Source: Dactylorhiza incarnata (Eukaryota; Streptophyta; Magnoliopsida; Asparagales; Orchidaceae). From it: 64,000 bases of DNA. Position 1 is the first letter of the stretch. Every line of letters starts with the position of its first letter. Position numbers and translations under genes: made by a program. The DNA lies in contig JAWHQI010000068.1 in assembly GCA_033032865.1 (NCBI GenBank), positions 4,836,001 to 4,900,000 on the forward strand. Reading direction: 5' to 3'. Below are positions 10,175 to 19,528 of this stretch, piece after piece. The notes under the pieces were generated by a model. That model was not told where the DNA came from. It did no database searches and saw only the letters and a list, made by a program, of their open reading frames with translations.

Positions 10175-10456
10175 CTATCTATATCCTTGGGCAACCAACC
10201 TTGCTTTGTTTTTTATAATCACACCATTTTCATCCAGCTTATTCCAAAATACCCATTTGGTCCCTAAGACTTTGTGTTTCTTTGGTCTTGGAACCAATAA
10301 CCAGACATTGCACCTTTCAAATTGATTTAGCTCTTCTTGCATAGCTAATATCCATGAAGTGTCCTTATTAGCTTCATCAAACTTCTTAGGCTCTATTTTG
10401 GATAGAAAACTGTGATGTAAGGCCTCATGTATTGAGTTTCCTCTTCTAGTTTGCAC
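10175..10456 (-). CDS. pol: E2 pol: RT N-terminal segment
   Basis: It contains [41 protein letters not shown] and KARLVAQGY, the conserved entry into copia RT. It is bounded by in-frame stops and lies in the same frame as integrase upstream and RT downstream. Confidence 0.88.
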   Translation of the reverse strand: MQTRRGNSIHEALHHSFLSKIEPKKFDEANKDTSWILAMQEELNQFERCNVWLLVPRPKKHKVLGTKWVFWNKLDENGVIIKNKARLVAQGYR

Positions 10457-10480
10457 ACCATCATTTGGATTTCCTATGAT

Positions 10481-11584
10481 CTATTCTTTGGGATGATCCT
10501 TCAAATGTTTGGTTGCATTCCTCCACCTTTCATTTTCCCTTTGAGATTCTGGTGCATCTATTTGAGTAGGTTCTTCTAGAGGTTCTGGATGTGGTGGTTC
10601 TTCAACAGCAATAGGTTCTTCATAATTGTCTTCTACCTGAGGTTCATCCTCTCTAGTTACAATTACAGTCTCATTAGTTTCTTCATCATCCTCATTGTCT
10701 TGTTCATTAATATTCATCTCCTTCAATTTCTGTGTAGAACCTGCACAACTTGATAAACTTCCCAGATCCTTATAAATAAGGCTGGTTTCATCAAATACAA
10801 CATGTATAGATTCTTTTATCCTATTTGACCTTTTGTTGAAAATTCTATAGGCTCTACTTTGAGAGCTATACCCAACAAAAATTGCCTCATGTGCTTTTTC
10901 AGCAAATTTAGTGAGATGGTGCTTTCCATTATTTAATACAAAGCATTTACTACCAAATATTTTGAAATAGGCTAAAGTGGGTTTTCTACCTTTCAACAAC
11001 TCATATGGGGTCTTATCCAGTCTTTTGTTGATAAGAGCCCTATTCTGCACATGGCATGCTGTGTTTACAGCTTCAGCCCAGAAAAACTCAGGAAGAGAAG
11101 AATCACTTAGCATACTCCTGCTAGCTTCAGTAAGGGTTCTATTTCTTCTCTCAGCAACCCCATTTTGTTGGGGAGTTCTAGGAGATGAGAACTCTTGAGA
11201 AATGCCTAGATTTTCACAAAATTTGGTCATTGCACTGGACTGAAATTCAGTCCCATGATCACTTCTAATTTTGGCTACTTGATTTCCTATTTCATTGATG
11301 ATTTGCCTAACAAAACTGGTAAATATTTCTAAAGTGTCTGACTTATGTTTAAGGAAGAATACCCATGTGAATCTGGAATAATCATCAACAATTACAAGGG
11401 TGTACGATTTTCCTCCTAAGCTATGGATTGACATTGGTCCAAATAGATCCATGTGAAGTAGGTATAAACATCTAATGGAATCCTTCTCACCTATTGGTTT
11501 GAAGGGTGACTTGGTCTGCTTACCCATTTGACAAGCATGGCATGGACCCTCCTGCACACACTTCCACTTAGGCCCAGCTCTCAC
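10481..11584 (-). CDS. pol: E2 pol: GAG-pre-integrase end and integrase
   Basis: The CHACQMGK half of the zinc site is followed by the rve core with HMDLFGP, IVDDYSRF, IRSDHGTEF and PRTPQQNGVAERRNRTL, so the D, D, E residues are all present. The GYSSQSRAYRIFN block and an acidic Glu/Pro-rich linker complete it. The frame ends at a stop in HPKE*. It makes up roughly 370 residues, as in E1. Confidence 0.92.
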   Translation of the reverse strand: MRAGPKWKCVQEGPCHACQMGKQTKSPFKPIGEKDSIRCLYLLHMDLFGPMSIHSLGGKSYTLVIVDDYSRFTWVFFLKHKSDTLEIFTSFVRQIINEIGNQVAKIRSDHGTEFQSSAMTKFCENLGISQEFSSPRTPQQNGVAERRNRTLTEASRSMLSDSSLPEFFWAEAVNTACHVQNRALINKRLDKTPYELLKGRKPTLAYFKIFGSKCFVLNNGKHHLTKFAEKAHEAIFVGYSSQSRAYRIFNKRSNRIKESIHVVFDETSLIYKDLGSLSSCAGSTQKLKEMNINEQDNEDDEETNETVIVTREDEPQVEDNYEEPIAVEEPPHPEPLEEPTQIDAPESQRENERWRNATKHLKDHPKE

Positions 11585-11650
11585 TAGGTCTTTTGAGATA
11601 AGCTTATTTATAGTCTTATAGTTTATGTGGGCTAACCTTTTATGCCACTC

Positions 11651-12049
11651 CTAGTGCCATATGGAATTAGCTTGATCAGAACATATAAAGTTTAGGCAGT
11701 AAATGTTGCCACTCCTAGTGCCTGAGAGAATTATCTCATTCTCTTTCTTAATCAGGCACTCATCCTTGTGGAATGAAATGTCATACCGAATATCACACAA
11801 TTGACTTATGCTGATGAGATTGTGTTGCAATGCATCAACATGAGCAACTTTGGTGATGGTGACAATTCCATTTGTGATTTTACCATAACCTTTAGTTTTA
11901 CCTTTTTCAGACCCTCCAAAGATAACCTTTGGTCCATTCTTCACAGGAGTGTAATCATTCAGCAGACTTTTTTTTCCTGTCATGTGCATAGAGCACCCAC
12001 TGTTCAAGTACCAGATAGGAAGTTGATTGGTCTTTGGACAACCCTGCAA
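11651..12049 (-). CDS. pol: E2 pol: aspartic protease with mutated active site
   Basis: It aligns over its length with the E1 protease (HMTG, PKVIFGGS, LISISQLCD, GNIYCLNF). The catalytic triplet reads LNSGCS where E1 and E9 have LDSGCS: the active Asp is Asn, so the enzyme should be inactive. A stop after SIWH separates it from the LWHKRL-type zinc site. The frame opens directly at the TTG CAG after the gag stop; the start codon is not a true initiation site. Confidence 0.88.
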   Translation of the reverse strand: MQGCPKTNQLPIWYLNSGCSMHMTGKKSLLNDYTPVKNGPKVIFGGSEKGKTKGYGKITNGIVTITKVAHVDALQHNLISISQLCDIRYDISFHKDECLIKKENEIILSGTRSGNIYCLNFICSDQANSIWH

Positions 12050-12059
12050 AAAGAAATTA
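12044..12059 (-). promoter_or_regulatory. E2 gag/pol junction: TAA, T-rich tract, TGCAG
   Basis: On the minus strand the gag TAA is followed by TTTCTTTTTGCAGGG and the pol frame (+1 relative to gag). It has the same layout as E1 (597-624) and E3 (18221-18236). Confidence 0.45.
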
Positions 12060-12839
12060 CCTTTTCTTAGGAGCCCACACCAAGTTGGGTCCTAGAACAT
12101 TGTTAGTATGAGCTGGAACATTTAGTTGTTGAATAATCCTTGGTGCTGTGAGAGTTGCCATAGGTCTGAGTACTGGTCTCCCAGAGTTGAATCTTGGAAC
12201 AGTTGGGTTGAACCAACAGTCAAGAGCAAAATGTCCAACCCTTCCACAGCACCAGCATTCATATCTGTTATATCTCCTTGGAGGACTTCTCACTTCTTTA
12301 TGTTGACTTATATTTGGCTTAATTGCCTTATTTAAAGGAGCTATGTAAGTTGTTTTAGTAAATTTTACTGGTTCAGTTTTCTTGACAGTAGTAGTTTTCA
12401 CTTCAGGTCTTAGTTCCTTTCTTTTGAATTTTGTGTTTGCTTTAAGTACAAAGGAGTCATGATGAGTTAATACTTTTTCTTTGCATAGTGATTTAGCATT
12501 ATTGTTACTTGGTTGAATTGAATCATCTTTGCTATTAGAACACTCACCCTTATAAAACTTATGCACACCTTTTTGATCATGCTTATTTGTGATAGACATG
12601 GCTTTGTTGAAATTTATAGGTTGCATAGGTGCCTTGTCATTACTTTTAGGGTTATTATCTGCATTCCTATCATATCCTATGCCAGATCTGTATTGTGCAG
12701 AAAATGTGTCTATTATGGGAATGATAGTTTGTGGTTTTGAGAACTTTGCTACATGTTTCCTTTCTGCTAGGAGTTTTGCTTCAAGTTCTTTTATTAACTT
12801 CTCCTTAGTGCATAAAGTCTGTATGTGAATAATAGACAT
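12057..12839 (-). CDS. gag: E2 gag C-terminal region with second zinc knuckle
   Basis: A coiled-coil-like start (LIKELEAKLLAERKHVAKF) and a basic middle lead to CWCCGRVGHFALDCW, a CX2CX4HX4C knuckle near residue 195. It ends LVWAPKKR before TAA. The same module, with its last Cys replaced by Arg, is in E3 at 18040-18085. A second knuckle beyond the canonical gag knuckle is reported for Sireviruses. Role: RNA binding and packaging in the particle. Confidence 0.82.
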   Translation of the reverse strand: MSIIHIQTLCTKEKLIKELEAKLLAERKHVAKFSKPQTIIPIIDTFSAQYRSGIGYDRNADNNPKSNDKAPMQPINFNKAMSITNKHDQKGVHKFYKGECSNSKDDSIQPSNNNAKSLCKEKVLTHHDSFVLKANTKFKRKELRPEVKTTTVKKTEPVKFTKTTYIAPLNKAIKPNISQHKEVRSPPRRYNRYECWCCGRVGHFALDCWFNPTVPRFNSGRPVLRPMATLTAPRIIQQLNVPAHTNNVLGPNLVWAPKKR

Positions 12840-12869
12840 GACTTTTAGTTTTCTAAGTTCTTTGCTTAT

Positions 12870-13466
12870 CTAATTCAGCCTCTCAGCTGCCTCAGAGTTT
12901 TGGGAATTAGTTTGCTTTAATTCAGATATTTCTTTTTGTAACCTTTTATTATGTCTTTTGCTCTTTTTATGTGCTTTGAGAAGTAATTGATATTTCTCAA
13001 TAATTTCATCTTCATGAAGGTTAGATTGTGAGTCATTTTCATCAGAAGAGAATGAATCTATTTCAGGTTCAGAATCAGAATCAGATAAAGGAGTTTTATC
13101 AAGTACCTTTACATTAGTAATTGTCTCCTGATCCTCTTCATCACTCAGTTCCATGAGTCCTGCATTTTCTTCTTCATCCTCTTCACGATCAGACCTTGAT
13201 AGTGGGGCTCTTATTATAGATCTATGATTTAGACTGTCTTCACTTTCATTTGCAGCCATCGGAGCTATGAGTGCCTCCTCACTATCTGAGTCTGATGATT
13301 GAGATTCACTGTCACTAAGAGTGACTTTGCCCTTCTTAGCTATTAGACTCTTCTCAAGTCTCTTTGTCAGATTTGTGCCTCCTTTCATCAGATTTCTTGT
13401 TGTTCTTTCTCTTTGAAGGACAATCAGCAATGATGTGTCCTGATTTCCTGCAACCAAAACACACAA
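12870..13466 (-). CDS. gag: E2 gag middle: acidic region
   Basis: Downstream of residue 45 the product is strongly acidic (LSDSESQSSDSDSEE, SDREEDEEEN, LSDEEDQET) and ends in a Lys/Glu coiled-coil-like stretch. E3 keeps a related acidic block. The first 45 residues are out of frame: the canonical knuckle CFGCRKSGHIIADC is encoded at 13420-13461 in the frame of the upstream gag segment, so a frameshift lies between about 13350 and 13420. Confidence 0.75.
   Translation of the reverse strand: MCVLVAGNQDTSLLIVLQRERTTRNLMKGGTNLTKRLEKSLIAKKGKVTLSDSESQSSDSDSEEALIAPMAANESEDSLNHRSIIRAPLSRSDREEDEEENAGLMELSDEEDQETITNVKVLDKTPLSDSDSEPEIDSFSSDENDSQSNLHEDEIIEKYQLLLKAHKKSKRHNKRLQKEISELKQTNSQNSEAAERLN
13420..13461 (-). 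other. E2 canonical gag zinc knuckle (CCHC)
   Basis: CFGCRKSGHIIADC matches CX2CX4HX4C exactly. It is in frame with the 13588-14412 segment after one stop. Confidence 0.85.
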
Positions 13467-13587
13467 TTTCTTCTGAATTAAATTTATTGTGTTTAGAGTT
13501 GTACCTGTCCTTCTTGTAGTCTTGTTTGAATCCCTCTGAAGAATTTGAGTGCTCCTTAGATCTGTATGACTGAGAGGGTCTAGTTTT

Positions 13588-14412
13588 CTAGTGTTGTTTT
13601 CTTCTTAACATCTTTTTCAGTTGTTTGGTGAAGAGTGTCAGTTCACCATCTGATATTTCAGAATCAGAATTACTGGTTTCTGATTCAGATGGTATCCTGG
13701 GGGATAATGACATTCTTTCTTTGCTTTTCTTGGAACTTTCTGCTTTCTGAGCAATAGGATTTTCCCTCCTGTGTCCTTCCTCAGTTTTTTTGGTATTCAG
13801 ATGAAATTCATGGGACAAGAGTTTCCCATATAAATTATGTGGCTGAATATTTCCCAGATTTCCCATTTCCCTGATTGCACAAATTTTGATATCCCATTCT
13901 TTGTTCAGTGATCTTAAGAATTTATCATTCAGCTCATAATCTGTGAAAGTTCTTCCATAAGTTTTTAGACCATTTATAATTTTGAAGAATTTTTCATAGC
14001 AGACTGCTATTGAATCTTTCTTGTCTTGTCTGAAAGCTTCATATTGCTGATTAAGAAGAGACTTCCTGTCATCTCCGACTTCTTCAGTTCCTTCCATATA
14101 GACAATGAGAGATTCCCACATTTCTTTGGCAGTTTTGCAATGAACTAAGTTTTGGAAGGTTGAGTCCTCAATAGCACTAACAATGATGTTCTGAGCTCTC
14201 TTATCCATGGAGGCCAGAATCACTTCATCTTTGGTCATTTCAGAATAAGTTTTAGGAGTCTTGATACTTCCATCTGTAAATGAAACCTTCATAGGAACAA
14301 AAGGTCCCTCTAGAACAGTTATGTATATCCTAGGATCAGAGGCTTCCATGAAAAGTCTGACCCTTTCCTTCCAAATCCCAAAGTTTTCTTTTCTGCAAAT
14401 TGGAAGCTTCAT
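13588..14412 (-). CDS. gag: E2 gag N-terminal region (capsid-like)
   Basis: The copia-type gag signature is clear: REN/FGIWKERVRLFMEA, TAKEMWESLIVYMEGTEEVGDDRKSLLNQQYEAF, FKIINGLKTYGRTFTDYELNDKFLRSLNKEWD. The element's own start is more likely the ATG at 14448-14450, which is cut from this frame by a TAA eight codons on. A Ser/Glu-rich tail ends at TAG 13588. The domain forms the particle shell. Confidence 0.88.
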   Translation of the reverse strand: MKLPICRKENFGIWKERVRLFMEASDPRIYITVLEGPFVPMKVSFTDGSIKTPKTYSEMTKDEVILASMDKRAQNIIVSAIEDSTFQNLVHCKTAKEMWESLIVYMEGTEEVGDDRKSLLNQQYEAFRQDKKDSIAVCYEKFFKIINGLKTYGRTFTDYELNDKFLRSLNKEWDIKICAIREMGNLGNIQPHNLYGKLLSHEFHLNTKKTEEGHRRENPIAQKAESSKKSKERMSLSPRIPSESETSNSDSEISDGELTLFTKQLKKMLRRKQH

Positions 14413-14515
14413 AGATGTGAATTCTTATTTTCCTTCTGTATTAGCCATCACGACTTAAGAAATCTACCCTTAGAAGATCTTGTTCAGGCTGTTAAACCTT
14501 TTCTTGAACAACAAC

Positions 14516-14529
14516 CCTCTGATACCACT
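14516..14529 (-). promoter_or_regulatory. E2 primer binding site
   Basis: On the minus strand AGTGGTATCAGAGG follows the LTR end and matches the 3' end complement of initiator tRNA-Met, the usual minus-strand primer for this lineage. Confidence 0.88.
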
Positions 14530-14744
14530 TGAAAGACTTTAATTAAGGGTAGCTAATCACCTAGAGGGGGGTGGGTGAATAGGTTATTTAAAAAAAAACT
14601 ATTGCAGTTCTTAATTATAACCTAAAAGACTGATCAGAGCTTTCAAGAATAAGAGCACACACAGAATTTTATAGTGGTTCCCCTTATCTTGGGTAACCCA
14701 CTTTCCCCCTTCTCCCTTCTAGCAGTGTGCCAGATAGGGTTTAT

Positions 14745-14985
14745 ATCTCCTCCAGATCTCAGACCACAAACAGGTCTTACAGCTCAGATCACAATAGATC
14801 TTACAGACTCAGATCTCACAGATCTTACTCTCTCAGATCTCACAGATCCTACCTCAGCCCTTATAATTAGGCTTACAACTCAGATTCACCCCTGAATCCT
14901 ACAACTCAGATCACACCTGATCTTACGACTCAGATCCTTGACAGTTCCTACACTCAGATCTGACAACTCAGACCCTACAGGGATT
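14745..14985 (-). repeat. Degenerate tandem repeats in E2 LTR (CTCAGATCT...ACA)
   Basis: About a dozen diverged units around CTCAGATCTTACA of 15-25 bases are read on the plus strand. They lie 215-455 bases from the LTR end, comparable in position to the repeats in the E1, E3 and E7 LTRs. Confidence 0.75.
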
Positions 14986-15509
14986 GATAAAGAAAATAAC
15001 AATACTTAGACTCAGATTCTTCAAATCGTTGAGTCTTCTTGATTTGCCTGAATGATCAAACAGAAATATTCAATAGAACAGCAGCAGCAAATGATCTTCT
15101 TGATTCGACAGGCTGTGATGACTGTTCTTCTTCCTAGAAAGACAAATTCTTCCTTCTTGATCTTCTTCTTTCAGAAAGATGTATCAGCACCAGATTGCTG
15201 AACGAAATCTTCAAATTAGATCAGTTCTGATAGAGAAGATGACTTCTACAGATTCTTTCTCGGACTTTCCCTCAAAATGATGGAGACGATAATGGATTTT
15301 GAAAGATAGGAAAAACTGTTTAACCCATAAGTCATGCCTTCTATTTATAGCCCGCCATCTGCAACATCTGTTACGTTCCTCCACGTCAGCACGACGCTAA
15401 GTCTTCAACGGTCTTTAATGGCTTCAGAATAAACAAAGGCTCAGCTAGCTGTAGAAGAAATTTCTCAGCTCAGAGTATCTGTAGAAAAGGAGTTGAGCAT
15501 TGAGCATCT

Positions 15510-15785
15510 TTGTCGACGCTTTTTCCATTAGGCGTCGAGCGATATGTAGATACTCGACACATACTTCTTAGACTGAAGCTCTCGACTCCTTCTTCTTAGG
15601 CGTTGAGCAATCATCAGTTAGTCGACGCTTCTCTTTCCACGACGTCGAGGGATATAACTTGGCTCGACGCTTCCAAACTTGGTCTCATAACTTCAGCGGC
15701 GACCTTGTCTATCTGAGCAGTAAACATGAGTCAACGCTTCTGGGTCACAGGCGTCGAGCGATGTATGATGTCTCGATGCTTGTGA
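15510..15785 (-). repeat. TCGACGC/GCGTCGAGC cluster in E2 LTR
   Basis: At least ten copies of GGCGTCGAGCGAT or GTCGACGCTT and close variants lie upstream of the TATA box, on the U3 side of the LTR. Confidence 0.8.
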
Positions 15786-15931
15786 ACTTGGATGAATTCC
15801 TTGAGCACTTTGCCTGACCTGATCTCCTACACATTGATTCTAGATAGTATATCAAATACATTCTGAGATATATCTTTGACTTAAGAATGGACTTCTACAA
15901 ATCTAAGACATTATGGACAATGATCCCAACA

Positions 15932-16946
15932 GACGGGTCGAAACAATTCAAATCGCGCTGTCTGCATTTAATGTCGCCGCCTGATGGTCCAATCATCGCA
16001 TGTTGTTAAGGAATGGGCCACTGAAAATTAAGGTACATTCTAGGAGACCGTTAGCCGGCTCCTCAGAGGTATAAATAGGATAAGTGTCTGCCCTAATAAA
16101 TTACAGAGAATACATGCAAGCATTTTGATAGAACAGTAAGGCGGCTGTGGAAAAGAAGAAACAAGACTGTGATAACAAAAATATACTCATCAAGAGTTCT
16201 CCAAGTCTCAGTTGATCAAGATCGACTGATAAGAAGCTTTCCAAGTAGAAGAAAGGATTGAAGAAGAATCTGTGATGTTCAAGAAAAGATCTAAAGCATT
16301 CTCTTCGCATCCAAGAAGCCAATCTTCACCCGGCAAAAGTCTCAGTCAAGCAAGATCGACTTATAAGGAGTGTTGTACACTGAAGAAGAGATTGAAGAAA
16401 GATCTGTGTTGTCCAAAATAACATCAAAGGCATCTTCTTCAAGTCCTAGAAGCAAATCATCAATCGGCTAGAGAAGTTTTTTCCCAAGCCTCTTTCTATA
16501 GGGCTTGAGGGCCTGAGTGTCGGGCTTGAGAGCCTGAGTGTGTCAGTCTTGAGGGTCTGAGTTTCTAGGGCTTGAGGGACTGAGTTTGTAGGGCTTGAGG
16601 GCCTAAGTGTAGGGCATGAGGGCCTGAGTTTGTAGGGCTTTAGGGCCTGAGTTTGTAGGGCTTGAGAGCCTGAGATTGTAGGGCTTGAGAGCCTGAGCTT
16701 TGGTGGAGTTTGCCGACTCTAGCACATTGCTAGATAGACGCAGAGGGACAGTGGACTACTCAAGACACTCTGTCTTGAGGAACCACTATAATTCCTTGAG
16801 TGTTTTCTGTGTTTTGCTTTTCATCTTCAAAACATTACACTATGATCCTCATAGAATCTCACTCAAAAGGAAGAGGTGTAACATATTTTAAAATACCTAT
16901 TCACCCCCACCCCCTCTAGGTGATTTGGCAGCATCCATAACTAACA
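15932..16946 (+). repeat. E3 5' LTR, 5'-truncated
   Basis: It carries a TATA box (TATAAATA, 16070-16077) and ends CTATTCACCCCCACCCCCTCTAGG...CTAACA at 16946 before the primer site. The TGTTGG start is missing where E2 begins. Confidence 0.85.
16496..16705 (+). repeat. 22-bp tandem repeats in E3 LTR
   Basis: About nine units of TAGGGCTTGAGGGCCTGAGT, with small variations, lie 240-450 bases before the LTR end. Confidence 0.88.
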
Positions 16947-16960
16947 AGTGGTATGAGAGG
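16947..16960 (+). promoter_or_regulatory. E3 primer binding site
   Basis: AGTGGTATGAGAGG follows the LTR end. It differs from the usual TGGTATCAGAG by one base. Confidence 0.8.
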
Positions 16961-17899
16961 GTGGTTGTTCAAAGAGAGCCTAACAGCTTGAACAGATCTG
17001 CCCTTGGGTGTGTCAAACCATTAGCACAAGAGGAATAAATACTCATGAAGAAAATGAGAAGGTCTAATACTAATAAGTTCAGATATCTAAGTGATAGCTG
17101 TTGCATCACCTCTTACTCTGAAGAAGAAAGATGAACATGGCCAAATGGTAAAAGAATCAGAGCACCCCTGACCCTCTCAGATAGTGAATCTGAGGATGAA
17201 GACAGCTCTATGGACAGAGAAAGGATAAGGGCACCACTCACTCTCTCAAACTGTGACTCTGAGGATGAGGAACTCAATGGGTTGGTTGCCATTTCAAATG
17301 AAGAATGTCAATAGGATTCACATCGTGCTCAGGTAAGTACTACTCACATATCTCCAGTACCTGCTTCATTTGAAAAGTCGAAGATTGCATTAGATGAGTG
17401 CTCATCATCTAAAGATGATGCAGAAGACTGCTTATCATACAATAATAAGAGTCATACTAAACTGATAGAACAACTTGAGAGTCTCTTGGCAGCTCTTAAA
17501 AAGAGCAAGAAATTGGTCAAATCTCAAGCTGAGTAAATCAGAATCTTTGAGCCCTTCAGATCTCAAGTTGAAGAGAACACCAAAGAGGTGATTAGATTGT
17601 TCAATGAGCTTGGTCTACTTCAGATGAAGTTTGATGCTTAGGAGAGGACAATCAAGTCTCTAGAGAATAAGCTTAGAGCAGAAAGGAAGCTTGTGACTAG
17701 CTTCTCTAAGCTCAAAACAGCTCTCCCTATTATTGACTGCTTCTCCACTCAAGTCAGAGGAGGACAGGGACTTAGTAAGGAAGTTGGAGAGACTTCCCGA
17801 GCTAGAACTGTCTTTCAAATAGTAGTCTCTCCACATGCACCATGAACCAAAAAGAAAGGAAAGGTTTTCCCCCAAAAACCCATTCCCAAAGAAAGATCA
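16961..17899 (+). pseudogene. gag: E3 gag remnant: acidic and coiled-coil parts
   Basis: The capsid part of gag is missing. From about 17165 a frame encodes RAPLTLSDSESEDED, repeated once about 80 bases later, which corresponds to the IRAPLSRSD acidic region of E2 gag. Around 17395-17820 a Lys/Glu/Leu-rich coiled-coil-like stretch with stops follows (LIEQLESLLAALKKSKKLVKSQAE). It is broken by at least three stops. Confidence 0.65.
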
Positions 17900-18223
17900 T
17901 TGACTGTGCAACCAATTCCAAAATCAAAGCACAATCACATGATCAATATCAATGCATGTTGCAATGCAGCCAGCTCATCTGATCACCTCCTCTCCACTCA
18001 AAAGGTGACTCGGAAGAGGAGGTGCAATAGATTTGGGTGTTGGTGCTGTGGCAAGGTTGGACACTTTTCTATAGATCGTTGGTTCAATCCAACAGTGCCT
18101 AGAGCAAGGAATGTGAAGCCAGTCAGTAGAGTGACTGCAAATGCTGCAGTAGGGAGAAATAGCTCTTACTGTGCTAACAAGAACCTAGGACCCGAATTCA
18201 CTTGGATTCCTAAGGGATATTAA
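17900..18223 (+). CDS. gag: E3 gag C-terminus with damaged second zinc knuckle
   Basis: The product is basic, with CWCCGKVGHFSIDRW near residue 48: the E2 second knuckle with its final Cys changed to Arg. WFNPTVPRARN and the ending GPEFTWIPKGY match the E2 gag tail. It ends at TAA 18221-18223, followed by TTTGTTTTGCAG. Confidence 0.82.
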   Translation: MTVQPIPKSKHNHMININACCNAASSSDHLLSTQKVTRKRRCNRFGCWCCGKVGHFSIDRWFNPTVPRARNVKPVSRVTANAAVGRNSSYCANKNLGPEFTWIPKGY

Positions 18224-18236
18224 ATTTGTTTTGCAG
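18221..18236 (+). promoter_or_regulatory. E3 gag/pol junction remnant: TAA, T-rich tract, TGCAG
   Basis: The gag TAA is followed by ATTTGTTTTGCAG and then the GCTTGTCC start of a pol-like frame, although pol is gone. It is the third copy of this arrangement in the window. Confidence 0.45.
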
Positions 18237-19528
18237 GCTTGTCCTAGTGGGCAACTAATAGCAAATTTGACAAATGAACAATAAGTAATCCATGTATAAA
18301 TCTGAAATAAAAAAAAACTTATCACAAGGTATCACACTTGACATAATTATTGGATCTCACAATTAGTCCAATAACCCAGCTATGTGTCCTTTTACAATTT
18401 AGAATTAAAAATCTTCAAATGGATAACATGGTTAAGAAATAGAGTAAAACATGCAGTTGCTCTAAGTCATCACTTGAAGAAGAATGATCGGACACCTCTG
18501 ATAAGAATGGAAGAAGGGAACAAAATGGGAGTTGATTTATGCAGCAGAGTGAGGCAGCATGACAAATTCAAAACAACAGACCCCTGATCAAATTAAGGGG
18601 GAGCACCAATTTGTATGCTCAACCCAAAATACTGAAATAGTTGTGGGGGAGACTCAGAATGAGAATGATGTGTTGAGGGGTATGAAAATCCAGAAAGGAA
18701 AAGGAACACCATAACATCATAAGCAAACCATGTGCCTCTAAATTGAGCAAGCAAAGATCTCTCTAACTGTTGAATCTTTAGAAGGAAAGTAAAGATTTAC
18801 AGAATGATGTTGCTGCTTATACTGTTAGTCTCAGTAAAAGCCTCTGTCTAGTAGATCAATGTTGCAGTTGAGGGGGAGCACACAAGAATCCCTGCTCAAG
18901 ACAAGATGAACCCATCCACCCCATTAACCAGGGGATCCAATTATCTTAAGAATGATAACTTATAAATGAGCAGGATGAGCAAAGGTAGCAAAAAGGTGTA
19001 GAGTAGAAAAGGATCTTGTTCATGTGATAGCTAAGAGAAAATGTGGTTAAACTCTATTTTAAGACCTTTTACTTAAACTCTAAAATGCTAATAATGTGGT
19101 AACACTCTTAAAAATACAACCACTTTAGTACATGAAGGTGCAGCTAGCATGCATCACAATGATGGAATAGACAAGGATAATATCGTCGCAATCACAAAAT
19201 GATATTGTCAGAACCACAACGTGTATCGTCAAGATGACAAATTTTATCGTCAAAATGGCTCAACAATGTCGTTGTAATGTCTCGATGATACCTAATTCTC
19301 TACTCTAGAAATAATAACTCTGAAATCAATCAATCATGACCACACAATCCAAATTATGTAAACTTCTGATACGCGGCACTTCGCCTCTCGCACTATAAGT
19401 TTTAAATAGGGTTATATGTCTTGTATCAAAAGCATTTGCTACATTTACCCTAAAAAGCCGTCGTGTCCTCCTCGACTTCGGAGAGTGAACAAGTCGACTC
19501 TGCTAAGGCGTCCTTTGATTAACAAGAA
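18237..19528 (+). other. E3 untranslated region with purine tracts
   Basis: I see no coding region. Three GGGGGAG tracts occur (18594-18605, 18644-18652, 18870-18880), each like a polypurine tract. Multiple purine tracts downstream of pol are a reported Sirevirus feature. Near 19180-19270 there are a few ATCGTC/CGTCG words. Confidence 0.6.

Larger units (their letters stand above)
8462..15931 (-). mobile_element. E2: Sirevirus-like Ty1/copia retrotransposon, minus strand
   Basis: On the minus strand the order is 5' LTR (14530-15931), primer site, gag, protease, integrase, RT, RNase H and a short 3' region. No complete 3' LTR is seen on the left: E1 abuts after about 400 bases. Several stops and frameshifts and a protease active-site change show an old, inactive copy. 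It lies in or against the truncated 5' LTR of E3. Confidence 0.9.
14530..15931 (-). repeat. E2 5' LTR (about 1.40 kb)
   Basis: On the minus strand it starts TGTTGGGATC at 15931 and ends CTTTCA at 14530, next to the primer site. A TATA box (CTATAAATAG) lies at 15341-15350. The reverse of the ATTCACCCACCCCCC block lies near the end at 14558-14580. It contains two repeat blocks annotated separately. Confidence 0.88.
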
